Shown piece after piece: positions 22,620 to 34,600 of a DNA stretch of 64,000 bases. The notes under the pieces were generated by a model, which saw only the letters and a program-made list of their open reading frames with translations, was not told the origin of the DNA and made no database searches. How positions within the stretch are numbered: the stretch's first letter is position 1; each line of letters starts with the position of its first letter. Location: positions 9,280,001 to 9,344,000 of the forward strand of contig NC_088356.1 of the NCBI RefSeq assembly GCF_036884655.1, read 5' to 3'. The position numbers were made by a program, and so were the translations under genes. Source of the DNA: Musa acuminata AAA Group (lineage: Eukaryota; Streptophyta; Magnoliopsida; Zingiberales; Musaceae).

Positions 22620-25600
22620 GATAAGAAGGTTTTTCTGGCTACCTTCATGCTAGAAGGAGAGGTTGAGCACTGGTGACGAACCATGAAGAGGATTTCTGAA
22701 GCTCGACAGGAGCCAATCACTTGGAAGGTATTTACAGAAAAGTTCAATGATAAATATTTTCCAGATTATATCAGAGAGCAGAAAGAATTGGAGTTCCTGA
22801 ATCTCATCCAGGGAAATTTGACAGTAGCCAAATATGAGTCTAAATTCACTGAGCTCTCTAGATTTGCCATGCATATGATTGATGATGAACATAGGAGAGC
22901 AAGAAGATTTGAAAGAGGACTAAGGCCGACAATAAGAAGCCGGATATCAGTTTTAAAACTCCAAGTATACACTGATGTAGTAGAAAGAGCTTTCATACTT
23001 GAAAAAGACTTAGAGGAGATCCAAGAAATCAGGGACAAGAACAACAAGGATAAGTTTGTTGGTAAAAGTAAGAGAGGAAATGAAGCAGAAAGAAGTAACA
23101 AGAGGGTAAATGTACCTAGATTTGAGAAAGGAACTCTATCGCAAAGAACTCTATCGTGTACAAAATGTGGACTCAATCATGAAACAAGTGAGTGTTTTGG
23201 GGTGACTGGAGCCTTTTTTGCCTGTGGAATGTTAGATCATAAAATCAGAGACTGCCCACTAAACAAGAAGAAAGAGCCACTACCCCCTAAGGCAACAACC
23301 CATGCTAGAGTATATGCTATCACATAACAAGATTCCAGAGCCTCTAAATTAGTGGTTGAAGGTATTCTACATGTTTCTAATAGAAATGCAAAAGTTTTGT
23401 TTGATCCTAGTTCCAACTTATCTTTTGTTTCACAATATTTTGCTTATCACTTGGGCATTCAACCTAAACCACTGGATTATTTGCTACACGTAACTACTGC
23501 TGTTGGGGATTCCTTGACTACAAATCTGGTTTATCCATCTTGTTTGATTTCTATCGGAGAACATGAACTCCTTACCGATTTGATACTCCTAGAAATCCAA
23601 GGTTTTGATATTATACTAGGCATGGATTGGTTATCTTCCTATCATACTAGTATTGATTGTTATACAAAAATAATTACTTTCTGCATACCAAATCAGCCTA
23701 TCTTCTACTTTGAGAGTATTAGGCATGATTTGCCTCTTTGCTTAATATCGACACTTCAAACTCAATGCCTTATGAAGAAGAGATGTTGTTGTTATGTTAT
23801 ATGTGTAAAGGAACATTCAGAACAAGAAACTCACCTAAATGAAATTTCCGTGGCTAAAGAGTTCCCTGATGTATTCCCAGAGGATTTGCTTGGATTACCT
23901 CCAGACAGGGAAGGTGAGTTTGTTATTGATTTAGTCCCCAGGACAGCCCCAATATCTAAGCCTCCCTACAGAATGTCACCACTCGAGCTCGAGGAATTGA
24001 AGAAGCAAATACAAGAGTTGTTAGATAAGGGTTTCATTCGACCCAGCGTCTCACCGTGGGGTGCTCCAGTGCTATTAGTTAAGAAGAAGGATGAGACGTT
24101 GAGGCTTTGTATTGATTATAGATAGTTGAATCAGGTGACCATCAAAAACAAGTATCCCCTACCCAGGATTGATGACTTGTTTGATCAATTACAAGGTGTA
24201 CAAGTATTCTCCAAGATTGATATAAGATCAGGTTACTATCAGTTGAAGGTCAAGAAGGAGGATATTCTAAAAACAACTTTTAGAACTCGATATGGTCACT
24301 ACGAATTTTTAGTAATGCCTTTTGACTTGACTAATGCTCCTGCTGCTTTTATGGAACTGATGAATAGAATATTTCAGTCACTCTTAGATGATTATGTAAT
24401 TGTATTCATTGATGACATATTAGTATATTCAAGGAGTAATCAAGAGCATGATAAACACTTGAGAGATGTATTATCTATACTAAGAGAAAAGAAGTTGTAT
24501 GCAAAGTTCAGCAAATATGAATTTTGGTTGAAGGAAATTACTTTCTTAGGCCACGTGATTTCAGGAAAGGGCATATCTGTTGATCCCAAGAAGGTGGAAG
24601 CAGTAGTTAATTGGGAAGGCCAACAAATGTAACAGAAGTTAGAAGTTTCTTGGGCATGGCAGGTTATTACAGGAGATTTGTGGAGGGATTTTCTCAAATT
24701 GCTCATCCCCTCACCAAACTAACTCAAAAGAATGTGAAATTTGAATGGAGTGGTGATTGTGAGCAAAGTTTCCAAGAATTAAAAAGAAGATTGACTAGTG
24801 CCCCTATTCTCACTATTCCGAGTGGTAGTGAAGGATTTATAGTTTATACTGATGCTTCAAGAAAGGGCCTTTGATGTGTTTTGATGCAAGAAGGGAAAGT
24901 AATTGCTTATGCTTCAAGGTAGCTAAAGAATTATGAATTGAATTATTCGACTCATGATTTGGAATTGGCAGCAATCATCTTTGCTCTAAAGATTTGGAGA
25001 CATTACTTATATGGGCGGACATTTGATATCTTTACTGATCACAAAAGTTTAAAGTACATTTTTACACAGAAGAAGTTAAATATGAGGCAGCGAAGATAGA
25101 TAGAACTTCTAAAGGATTATGATTGTACCATCCGTTATCACCCAGGTAAAGCAAATGTTGTAGCTGATGCACTTAGTAGAAAATCTACAAGTTTTATGGC
25201 TAGTCTAGTTGTGAAACAATGGAAGCTATTAGAAAGAAATTATGATTCAAATGTAATGAGGAAAGGGCAAGACTCAATAATGTTGATGGCCTTTATCCAG
25301 GTGCAAACTAATCTCATTCAACAAATTAAAGAAGGACAACTATGAGATCCACATTTAATATACTTGAGGAATGAAGTTGAAAAGGGATTGAAGTTGAATT
25401 TTCAAATTTCAGATGATGGCCTAGTGAGATTTGGGGATAGAATATGTGTTCCAAATGACCTAGATATCAAGAACCAAATCTTGAACGAAGGTTATAATTC
25501 AAAGTATACCCATGCATCCTGGTAGCACGAAAATGTATAGAGATCTCCAAAGTCATTATTGGTGGAAAGGCATGAAGAAAGAGATTGCAATATATGTTTC

Positions 25601-26767
25601 AAGGTGTTTGACATGTCAGCAAATCAAAGCAGAACACCAGAGACCTGGAGGTTTGTTACAGCTCTTAGATATTCCTGAATGGAAATAACAATGCATTACT
25701 ATGGACTTTGTTTCAGGACTACCCAGAACCTCTAGAATGCATGATGCTATTTGGGTCATTGTTGATAGGTTAACCAAATCTGTATATTTCTTACCAATCA
25801 ATATGACTTATTCTCTTGATAGGCTTGCAGATTTGTATGTTGATGAAATAGTAAGACTTCATGGTGACCCGAAGGAGATCATCTCGGATAGAGACTCCAG
25901 ATTTCTTTCTAGATTGTGGAGGAGATTACAAGATTCTATGGGCACCAAAGTAAAGTTTAGCACTGCTTATTACCCTCAGACTGATGGTCAATCTGAAAGA
26001 ATAATTCAAGTACTTGAGGATTTGCTTAGAGCCTATGTTATGAATTGGAGAGGTGAATGGGATAAAGATATTTCTCTTATTGAGTTCACTTACAATAATA
26101 GTTACCATTCGAGCATTCAGATGGCTCCTTATGAAGCATTGTATGGGAAAAAGTGTAAAACGCCTATATGTTGGGAGGAAGTTGGTGATAGAAAGTTGTT
26201 AGCACCAGATAAAGTACAAAAGACTACTGAAAAGATTCAGATTATCATAAAAAGGTTAAAGGCTGCTCAGAGTCGGCAAAAGAGCTATGCTGACAACAGA
26301 AGATGAGATATCAAGTTCCAAGTAGGGGATTTTGTATTCCTAAAGGTCTCCCCTTCCAAAGGCGTTGTAAGATTTGGAAAGAAAGGAAAGTTAAACCCAA
26401 GGTTCATTGGACCTTTTGAGATCCTTGAAAAAATTGGCTCTGTTGCTTACAAGATTACCTTACCACCATCGATGTGTCATATTCATGATTATTTCATGTG
26501 TCAATGCTTAGAAAGTATATACCTGATCCCTCTCATGTCATTGAGTATGAGCCGATTGTGATTGAAAAAGACTTATTTTACAAGGAAGAGCCTATTCAGA
26601 TTATTGATAAAAAAGAGAAAATCTTAAGAAATAGAATCATTACTCTGGTTAAAGTAATTTGGAAGCATCATTCTATGAATGAAACGACCTGGAAGCTGGA
26701 GGAAGAAATGAAGAAAGCTTATCCTCATCTTTTCTCCGAAAGAGGTATGACAAATTCAAAGGATTAA
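22620..26767 (+). pseudogene. Chromovirus (Ty3/gypsy, Tekay/Del-like) gag-pol relic
   Basis: 5' truncated inside gag. Order: Gag, two zinc knuckles, protease, RT, RNase H, integrase, chromodomain-like C-terminus. Gag: FLATFMLEGEVEHW then TGA for the second Trp; KEFLNL-type helix (QKELEFLNLIQGNLTVAKYE); knuckles CTKCGLNHETSEC and CGMLDHKIRDC. Protease: the DSG triad is DPS ([13 protein letters not shown]), so inactive. RT: TAG at 24123 for Gln; [11 protein letters not shown] intact; frameshift at ~24620. RNase H has three stops. Integrase D,D,E seen (IVDRLTKSVYF, ISDRDSRFL, SERIIQVLEDLL). Chromodomain-type end at 26600-26750: RNRIITLVKVIWKHHSMNE, TTWKLEEEMKKAYPHLF. No 5' LTR was found. Confidence 0.92.
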
Positions 26768-26778
26768 ATTTTCTTTTA

Positions 26779-26790
26779 ACGAGGGGAGAG
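26779..26790 (+). promoter_or_regulatory. Polypurine tract of the chromovirus relic
   Basis: ACGAGGGGAGAG sits right before CATAACATCTCTCAC, which looks like an LTR start TGTAACATC... with the TG mutated. Confidence 0.6.
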
Positions 26791-26934
26791 CATAACATCT
26801 CTCACTTTTAAAAAAAATTATAAGGACTTATTTGTAAATAAGAGGATTTTTTTTATCTATCATCAAAAATACTTATATAGTACTTTAATAGTTCAGTTTA
26901 TTATATCAATATTAAATTATAAGGAGGACTTGTG

Positions 26935-27035
26935 GCATTAGCAAGGATGAGCCACTTGCACTTATTCTAAAGTTGACACCTAAACCTCCATGCATGCTTG
27001 CCATCTCACTATTTTAGCATGAGCCAAACCTAAGT
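26935..27035 (+). repeat. 101-bp direct repeat, left copy
   Basis: GCATTAGCAAGGATGAGCCA ... GAGCCAAACCTAAGT. Identical over all 101 positions to 27746-27846. LTR sequence continues to the left of this copy and to the right of the other copy. Confidence 0.97.
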
Positions 27036-27151
27036 CGATAGAAGGTTCCATCGGAACAATTATTTATTTCAAAGTACCTCGTCTCTTTGTTAAAAAAATA
27101 AAAAAAGTGGAATAGACAGAACATTGAATCATGCCACATCACTTATTTTAT

Positions 27152-27229
27152 TCTACGGGGGTTCTCCCAATAAATAAAAAGTGTATCATGCCTGAATCTA
27201 ACCGGAGTTCGCGGTGGTGGAGGAACCGG
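27152..27229 (+). pseudogene. ycf2: Plastid ycf2 fragment in nuclear DNA
   Basis: 78 bp, one frame: [20 protein letters not shown] then RWWRNR. Known Ycf2 reads [20 protein letters not shown] and RWWRN at this place, so only a few residues differ. The match ends abruptly on both sides. Confidence 0.8.
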
Positions 27230-27636
27230 AGTTAATTAAAAGAAAAAACAACAAAATTAATAAAAAAGGGTGAATAATTCCGACAACTTCCGGAGAAAAA
27301 AAGGCATTTACCTAGATTTTTCCGTGATTGATAATCTCTCTCCTCCTTTTCCCATTTTTTTTATCAATAAAAACCCCTTCCCAAACTGTACAAGCTTCTT
27401 CCAAAGCATACGGCTTTCTAGATGTATATGATGATATCTAGACAGATGGATCTTATATAAATCATGGATTTTATCATCAACTTGATGAATTAATTTTAAA
27501 ATATAGGACTTTCCTATTAGAACAGGTTGGTCTACGTACCGGAACTGATAACATTCGAGATTATGCAGGATTATACACGAAAGATCCGAGTGAATAGCGA
27601 GTCATTCATATTATTCCAGTAGGTACGACTGATGAA

Positions 27637-27690
27637 TGGGATCATGTCTTCTTAGGTCTATTCTGGATGTACAATGCGATTTCCGTTATG
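27637..27690 (+). pseudogene. psaA: Plastid psaA fragment in nuclear DNA
   Basis: 54 bp reading [18 protein letters not shown]. PsaA (photosystem I reaction-centre subunit) has [18 protein letters not shown] near its C-terminal third. The match stops at both ends; the preceding TTDE and the following stop are not PsaA. Confidence 0.75.
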
Positions 27691-27745
27691 TAGATTTCTT
27701 TCTAGATTCAATTGAATTGATACACAAGTAAATACGTATCATGTA

Positions 27746-27846
27746 GCATTAGCAAGGATGAGCCACTTGCACTTATTCTAAAGTTGACACCTAAACCTCC
27801 ATGCATGCTTGCCATCTCACTATTTTAGCATGAGCCAAACCTAAGT
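27746..27846 (+). repeat. 101-bp direct repeat, right copy
   Basis: Identical to 26935-27035; the base composition and continuation (AATTTAAGGCACAACTAAGG) fit ongoing LTR sequence. Confidence 0.97.
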
Positions 27847-28387
27847 AATTTAAGGCACAACTAAGGGAAACTTTGCAGCCAACGTAACTTGAAAAGAGGA
27901 GAAGGAATTGAAGGAGAAGAGAAAGAGAAAGAATTGAAGAAGAAGTTTTATATTGGCTTAAGGCTTTGCATCAATTCCCCCACCTTTGGAAATCAAAACT
28001 TTTTAAGGCAAGTGTTTTAACCCATCATAGAGATAAATTTTGATCCTTGTTTCCACCTAGATTTTGAGAAAATTGGGAGATTGTGGCTGCATGTGAGATA
28101 TCTATGCCGTTTATACATCAAATGTTGAATCTAGAAATTTTCAGATTTTGAGCTTTCAGTACTCCTGTGGCCATAACTTTTTGTACCAAATTCGGATTGA
28201 GGAAAAACCTCTTTCATACGAAAGGAGACTTATAGAAGAAACTTTACAATCTCACCATGGCAAAGCATCATGGCAAATCGAGCAAGATGGGGCAAGCCGG
28301 ACCATTGCCCCAAGCAGCCATAGGTGGGCTATAATTGCAAACTCATTCCCATGTTGTTGGAGTCGCTCTGGAGGAACGTGGCAATGA

Positions 28388-28862
28388 ACATGATGAGCGA
28401 AAAGTTGGCTACTCTCCCTGAGCGGAGGAGGCGCAATCTAAAGTGCTAACCAGGAAAAAGAGCTATAAGGAGAGACTCACAATGGCGGAAACCCACTTGG
28501 ATGTTCTTAAAGCGAGCTTGGAGGAACTCTACTAAGGCCAACGAAGGTTTCTTGGGGTAGAGAGCTTGCAAGAAGAAGCTGAATCCCGAATCAACAAGGT
28601 TGAGGCCCTAGTCGATCGATCAACGGACGATACCAAAGACTCCATACAACATTTGCTCAAAGTCATGGCGGAACTCACTTCTAGAGTGACAACACTCACA
28701 AGGGTACTAAATGTGGGAGGGAGCAACACCCACGTTGCACCACTACAAAACTTGAGGGCACCTGAGCCTCATTACTATGGAAGTGCTAGGGATGCAAAGA
28801 AGCTCAAGAATTTCTTATTTGACATGGAACAGTACTTTGACTCTCGGAGGTCAACTCGTTGA
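28388..28862 (+). pseudogene. Gag N-terminal fragment of a second gypsy element
   Basis: Coiled-coil leader (MQEEAESRINKVEALVDRST ... IQHLLKVMAELTSRVTTLT) then LRAPEPHYYGSARDAKKLKN and FLFDMEQYF. In plant gypsy Gags this reads VPEPKPF.GARNAKELENFLWDMEQYF. It is a different Gag family from the chromovirus at 22620. Cut after DMEQYF at the junction with the minus-strand Tat element; a stop (TAA) breaks the part before 28560. Confidence 0.75.
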
Positions 28863-28899
28863 CATAGAATAGTACAACGAGTCGATCGACTCCCAAGGT

Positions 28900-30478
28900 C
28901 AACGAATCTCCACTGCCTTGACATGGGGGGAAAGGGCCCGAGGAGGTTGAGCCCCTATTGGGTGAAAGGCCAAGCCACGTATATCGAGGTGAGAGGGATT
29001 GCGGGCTGATGTTGTATCTGGACATGCTTTTGGCACTATTGGCACTGTTGCGTGTATGATAAGGCATCTTAGCATATGGTCGGCCAGTAGTATCCCTGCT
29101 TAAGGATTTTGAAAGCTAAGATTCAACCGATGACATGTTCCCCACAAATGCCTTCATGGACTTCGATAAGGACCATCTTGGCCTCGGGCGGTGCTAGGGA
29201 ACGTAAGAGGGGTTGGGAGAAGGCTCTTCGGTACAGTTTCTCATTGACTTCACAATACCATGCTTGGGACCGCCTGAGTCGACGTGCAGTGGTCGGATCA
29301 TCGGGTTGCATCCCTTCTCTTTTATAGCAAAGGATCTCCTCCATCCAATTTGAGGTAACCTTGGTCACGGTGATGGTCTTGGTCAGTACTGTCGGGGCCG
29401 GAAGGACTTCGGTTTTTGAGAGAAGCTCCTTTGGGCTACAAGCGGGAGCTAACCCGGCTAGTGCATCAGCCTACGCGTTCTGGGCATACGGTATTCTTGT
29501 AACCGATAGACAATCAAAATGGCTAGTGAGTCATCTTACTTTAGCTAGGTATAGCACCATGGTTGAGTCTCGGGCTTCATAGTTTCCGTTGATGTGGCCC
29601 ACCACCAGTTGTGAGTCACTGAAGGCTTTTAGGTCTCGAATGTGCATTTCCAGGGTGAGGTGCAGCCCTGAGAGTAGTGCCTCGTACTTAGCTTCGTTGT
29701 TGGTGACTTTGAACTCTAGTCAGAGTACATATTCATATGCTACTCTATCCGGGCTTCTGAGGATGAGTCCTACCCTTGCTCCTCCCAATGTTGCGGACCT
29801 GTCTATGTACAAGGCCCAAGTTCACTCGGTACGTTCCTATTGAATAGAACGCTTATCGAGGGTTAGTTCGGAAATGAAATCGGCCAATACTTGAGCTTTT
29901 ATGGCCGTTCTGGTGGCATATTGGATGTCAAATTCTGTGAGCTCGATTGACCATCTGAGCATCCAACCTGATGCATCAAACTTAGAAAGGATTTATCGTA
30001 GGGGCTGGTCAGAGATCACTCTTATTGTGTGGGCTTGGAAGTATGGTCATAGCTTCCGAATCATTTTTATTAGTGTAAACTTCTCGATCGGGGGATATCA
30101 TTCCTCAAGTTCGAAAAGGACGTGGCTGGTGTAGTAGATGGCATGGTGTGCTTCTGAATCTTCTCGCACCAACATGGAGTTGACTGCTTGCCCTGAGGCT
30201 GCAAAGTAAAGACTGAGGGTCTTGCCCGTGTTGGGCGAGGCAAGCCAAGGTAGTTGAATGAGGTGTGCTTTCAGCTTTTTGAAGGCTTGCTCGCACTTCG
30301 GGGTCCATGCAAAGTTGTTAGCTCACCGCATGGCTCGAAAGAAGAGGAGGCACTTGTCTCCCGAGCGTGACATGAATCAGTTGAGTGTTGCTAACTTCCC
30401 AGTGAGGCTATATTTCTTTATCAAGCATGGAGGTTGCATCTCTATTATAGCCCAAACTTTTTCTGGGTTGAAGTCTAT
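28900..30478 (-). pseudogene. Second Tat element: integrase, RNase H and RT fragment
   Basis: Integrase: AKMVLIEVHEGICGEHVIG, then LAFKIL, QGYYWP and WPFTQ*GLNLLGPFPP in the next frames. RNase H relics at 29370-30100 on minus. RT thumb: IDFNPEKVWAIIEMQPP with LTGKLATLN at 30377-30480, cut at 30478 by the insertion; the missing left half of that motif (FVIHQRG) resumes at ~32002-32030. Confidence 0.85.
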
Positions 30479-31996
30479 GTTAGGAATAAGTCGACACAAG
30501 AGGAGGGGGTGAATTAGTGTAGCGGTAAAAATTACGTCGGTTTGAAAAACCTTCGTATGATAAAATATGATTTCGACGAAAACCATTTCGGAAAGATCTT
30601 TAAATTGAAAGCATATGGAAGTGTAGTTGATGTAAAGTAAGAAAGGCAGTTTGCAGTTAAGATAAATAGCAAAATAGAAATGCAAACCGATTTATAGTGG
30701 TTCGGTCGTCGTGACCTACATCCACTCCTCTTATTCCTCTTCCGTCGAGGCCACCGGCATCCACTATCGATCTTCCTTTAATAGGCGAAGATCAACCTCC
30801 TTCTTATACCCCTCTTCTCCTTTTACCGGGTTTAGGAGACAACCCTTACAAGCACTCACTTATCTTTCAAACTATTCTAACACTTAGACTAGAAGAGGAG
30901 GATTCTCACAAGAGATTACAATAGCGTTTTTTCCTCTTTAAATTCTCTATGCTTATGTTTCTTAACCAGGGATGAGAGGGGTATTTATAGGCCTCAAGTT
31001 GATTCAAACTTTGAGCCTAAAAACATCTCATATCGGGTTTCCTAGGTACGGGCGGTACCACCGCCGTTCCTAGGTAGTACTACCACCGCAGGATCTGTAG
31101 TTGGGCGATACCACCACCCAAATTTCCTTGGGTGCTGTTCCCCAAGCGGTGCCACCATCGGCCAGGGTTTCAGCACCTTGGTTGGGCCTTGAATCCGGCC
31201 CAAACCAGCCCAACTTCGAGCCCAATTGGCCCCTAACATAGTTGATAGGATTACCTCCCAATCTCAGCTCCAATTATGTGCTAACAACAATTCCTAAGAC
31301 ATTATCTAAACAAGATAAGTCCGATTTCTTTCGGTGAGCTTCCGACGAACTTCCGACGATCTCTCGATAATGTTCCGGTGGACTCCCGGCAAGCTCCTGG
31401 ACTTCACGATGATCTTCTTGGCGAGTTCCGATGAGCTTCTTTAGCAAGCTCCTGGACTTCTCGGTTGGTTCCGGCGGAACTTCCGACGAACGTCCAGACT
31501 TCCGATGAACTCTCGAACTCCCAACGAAATCACGTTCTTGACTCCGGGACTTCATTTTGCTTTATGTCTTGCTATTGTAGTTAATCCTACACACACAAAA
31601 ATACACTTTGATCTAGACAATTATTACTAAGCATGAATCATGTTGTCTGGCATGTCATTGGTCCATCGACGCTTCGTCCGATTCTTCGGCGCATCGTCCT
31701 CTCTTGTGGCCTATTGCCCAATCGGCTAGTTGACCTCCGCAACTTCGATATCCTTGGCGTAATATCTGCTCTTCTTGGCCCGATGCCCGAATCCATGGCC
31801 CGAAGCCTTCTGTCGATACATCGACCGATCCTTCGGCCCAATGTCCAATCTTCTGACACGTTTTCCTCCGGCCCAATATGATTCTTCCTGCTTTAATTAT
31901 CTCTCCCTGATCGAAGCATCCTGCATCACTCAAAATGCAGATTAAATCATAAACACTTATCAATTGGTTTCATCATCAAAATCTGAGATTCGATAG
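30479..31996. mobile_element. 1.5-kb insertion in the RT of the second Tat element
   Basis: The RT motif FLGFVIHQRG-IDFNPEKV is split exactly here. The flanks carry TCTAT (30474-30478) and TTTAT (31997-32001), a likely 5-bp target duplication with one change. On the minus strand a TATA (GCCTATAAATACC, complement of ~30988-31000) is present and the left end reads TGTTAGGAATAAG, so it may be a solo LTR or non-autonomous LTR element. The inner part has short repeats (TTCCGACGA...). No coding region is supportable. Confidence 0.65.
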
Positions 31997-33152
31997 TTTA
32001 TTCCCCTCTGGTGGATGACGAACCCAAGGAATTTGCTGGAACCGACCCCGAAGGTGCATTTCGAAGGGTTTAGGTGCATATTGAATCACGTGAGGGTCTG
32101 AAAGGTTTCGACCACGTCAGTCATACGTGTGCTTGCCAACCTGCTCTTGACAATCATGTCATCAATGTAGACTTCCATATTTCTCCCGAGTTGTTGCTTG
32201 AACGTCTCATTGTCCAATTTCTGATATGTTGCTCCAGCATTATTCAGGTTGAAAGGCATCACTTTGTAGCAATATACCTCTTTGTCAGTGACGAAAGCAA
32301 TGTGCTCTCGGTCTTGTGGTGCCATTCGAATTTGGTTATAGCCCAAGAATGCATCCATGAATGTGAGGAGTTCATGTCCCGCAGTGGCGTCTACCAGCTA
32401 GTCTATCCTCGGGAGCGGGTAGCAGTCTTTAGGGCATGCCCAGTTGAGATCAGTGTAATCGACACAATCCTCTAGTTTCCATTATGCTTCTTAACAAGGA
32501 CTACATTCGACAACCACTGAGGATTCTTTACCTCGATTATGAATCCAGTGCCAATTAAGTGATCTACCTCATCGCTGATTGCCTTTTGTCAATCTAGGGG
32601 TCTGGGGCAAATTTTCTTGGCCTCTACTTCATAGGACGTGCCTCGGGGTGGATGTTGAGGTGATGCTGCATGACCTCTAGGTCGATTCTGAGCATGTCTT
32701 TTGGGGACCATGCGAACACATCGGCGTTTTCCTTCATAAAGTCAATAAGTTAGATTTGGTTTGCTTACAATAGTGTTGTTCCGACTTTAATGACCTTGTC
32801 GAGTCAGCTTCTTCTTAGAGGGACTTCGATCAATTACTCCATTGGTTTCGGGTGTGTCGGTGTTTTGAGGTCATCCAGGGATCCAGAGAAGGTTGTTAGG
32901 GTCACAACTTCTTTGGTATGGCGATCACCATCAGGTAGCATTGTTTGGATTCTTTCGAATTGCTTCGAACCACCCCGACCACAATCGAAGTCGGGAACTT
33001 CATGGCCTAGTGGTAGGTGGAGATAACTGCTTTCAACTTGTTGAGAGTTAGTTGGCCGAGGATGACATTGTTCGCGGAAGGCAGGTCGACCACCATGAAG
33101 GTGATCATTGTCGTCTTGGTCATCAGCACTATTGGGAAATCTGGAGGCAACA
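31997..33152 (-). pseudogene. Second Tat element: RT and protease C-terminal part
   Basis: RT: MDAFLGYNQIRMAPQDREHI, ATYQKL, LGRNMEVYIDDMIVKSRLA with intact catalytic DD; then NPSKCTFGVGSSKFLGFVIH. Upstream (32500-33150) is the linker and end of protease: ITFMVVDLPSANNVILGQLT, with frame shifts. The family's TYQRLVNKMF is KLDNETF here. Confidence 0.88.
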
Positions 33153-33157
33153 TCACA

Positions 33158-34600
33158 TGTGCAACGAAAGAACATTAAAAACAAAATCCCTAGTTTCCCA
33201 AAGATATGTTCGTTATCGTGCGAATATTGGTGCGCAAAATCCGCAAAACAGAAAACTGCGTATAGTAAAGATTGTATTACCTAGGGAGATCATATATCCC
33301 TAAATCCCTGCAGATCTCTAGGAGAGGGTGAAAGAGGTCAAGCACCCTCCTCTCTAGCAGTGATCCACATAGCAGGGCTACGACAATGCTCCTCAAATCT
33401 CCAGGCCTGCTCTAAGGAGGAGAAGGGGAGGATAATAGGAGAGGCAACCAAGAAGCTCTAGCCTATGAACCATTAGTTCCTTCCGATTTATAGAGATCCC
33501 CTATCAACATAACCCTAATAGATCTAGCCCTATTGGGTATTGGATCTCCATCCAACTACCAAAGCCTTTTAGATTAGTGGATCTCTATTCAATAATCTTA
33601 TTGGTTCTTATTGGATCTCATCCATAGGATCCAATAATTCAGGGGCTTAATGGATATCCAATAAGATAGGGGCTCTGGCATATATCTCATATCCGAACCT
33701 CTACTCATCGCAATGCCTACCATATATGTGTAACCCTCTAGGCCCAATATCGAGCTGGCCGTGAGTCATACCTATCAGAACTCCTTCTGACTCAGTGAAT
33801 TATTATCTCTATAATAATTCACTCGACTCATCGACTGCGGACGTATTAGGCCACTATGCCATAGTCCACAGACGATATAAGGGAATCCAATCCATTGGAT
33901 TTGTTTATCCTTAGTTACCGTATACCTATAGTCACTCATCTACCTAATATCCCAGAGACCGTATACCGAGCATGATGCTATCAAACCCATATGGTTTTTA
34001 ATCGAGTCTTGCTCTAATCAGATTCTCCCGGAGATCTCTTTCTCTCTCAATCCGAATGACCCTGGCCAGGGATTTGCCTGAGTAAGAACACATAAGATAT
34101 TCCTCTCATTACATTAAGAGTGAATGATCATCTATCGATACTCAATAGTTCTCGTAAGGTTGGCTACCACTCCCAATGATCGGCTGTGCTAGATCTGAAA
34201 CCTTCAAACCTATAAGTCTGGTATCAAAGAGTGGAGTACTCATACAAGACATCTTTAGTGTCTCAAGTCTAAGGACCATATACATCACTAGGACTACAGA
34301 ATCACTATCTGACAATAAGACATTATCAACCATCCAGCATTCCGTAAGCGGATCAATCAGTGAACTCATTCTCCAATGAGCACATGTACTATATCCCTAG
34401 TGTCCCCACACGAGTAGCTATGAGACCAGCTGTATCCATCATATAGACGGGTATACAACACACTAGTCTGTCCGGTTATCTCGATGTCCCTCTCGAGTAG
34501 CCTATGATTGGGATTGTTTAGGATATGTGTTTAAAAGCAAATTAGTTTCATTATCGTGATCTCATCACGATCCGATTCTCATTGCACAGATCCATGAACA
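33158..34600 (-). mobile_element. Solo LTR (1,443 bp) with TCACA target duplication
   Basis: Plus-strand ends TGTGCAACG...CATGAACA, flanked by TCACA at 33153-33157 and at 34601-34605. It interrupts the protease of the second Tat element. The minus strand has a TATA box (complement of 33487-33492, TATAAATC), so the LTR is minus oriented. No internal region remains, so a full element has been lost by LTR-LTR recombination. Family uncertain: I suspect Ty1/copia from its size and style, but nothing coding proves it. Confidence 0.88.

Larger units (their letters stand above)
27036..27745. other. 710-bp mosaic insertion of plastid DNA (NUPT)
   Basis: Flanked by the identical 101-bp repeats. At least two pieces are recognisable plastid genes (separate entries): ycf2 (inverted-repeat region of plastid genomes) and psaA (large single copy). 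The pieces are not adjacent in plastid genomes, so the insert is a mosaic. The rest (AT-rich with poly-A/T runs and GGAACAATTATTTATTTC, GTACAAGCTTCTTCCAAAGC) looks like plastid spacer DNA but I could not place it. Confidence 0.7.
26791..28340 (+). repeat. 3' LTR of the chromovirus relic, carrying a plastid-DNA insertion
   Basis: Begins after the polypurine tract. Without the 811-bp insertion plus duplication (see next entries) its length would be roughly 740 bp. The right end is not sharply defined because the gag fragment of a different element follows at about 28388 and no matching 5' LTR is present. Confidence 0.55.

Noticed and set aside
31042..31555. Minus-strand open frames in the 1.5-kb insertion
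   Set aside because: Low-complexity products of short repeats; no family, no start context.
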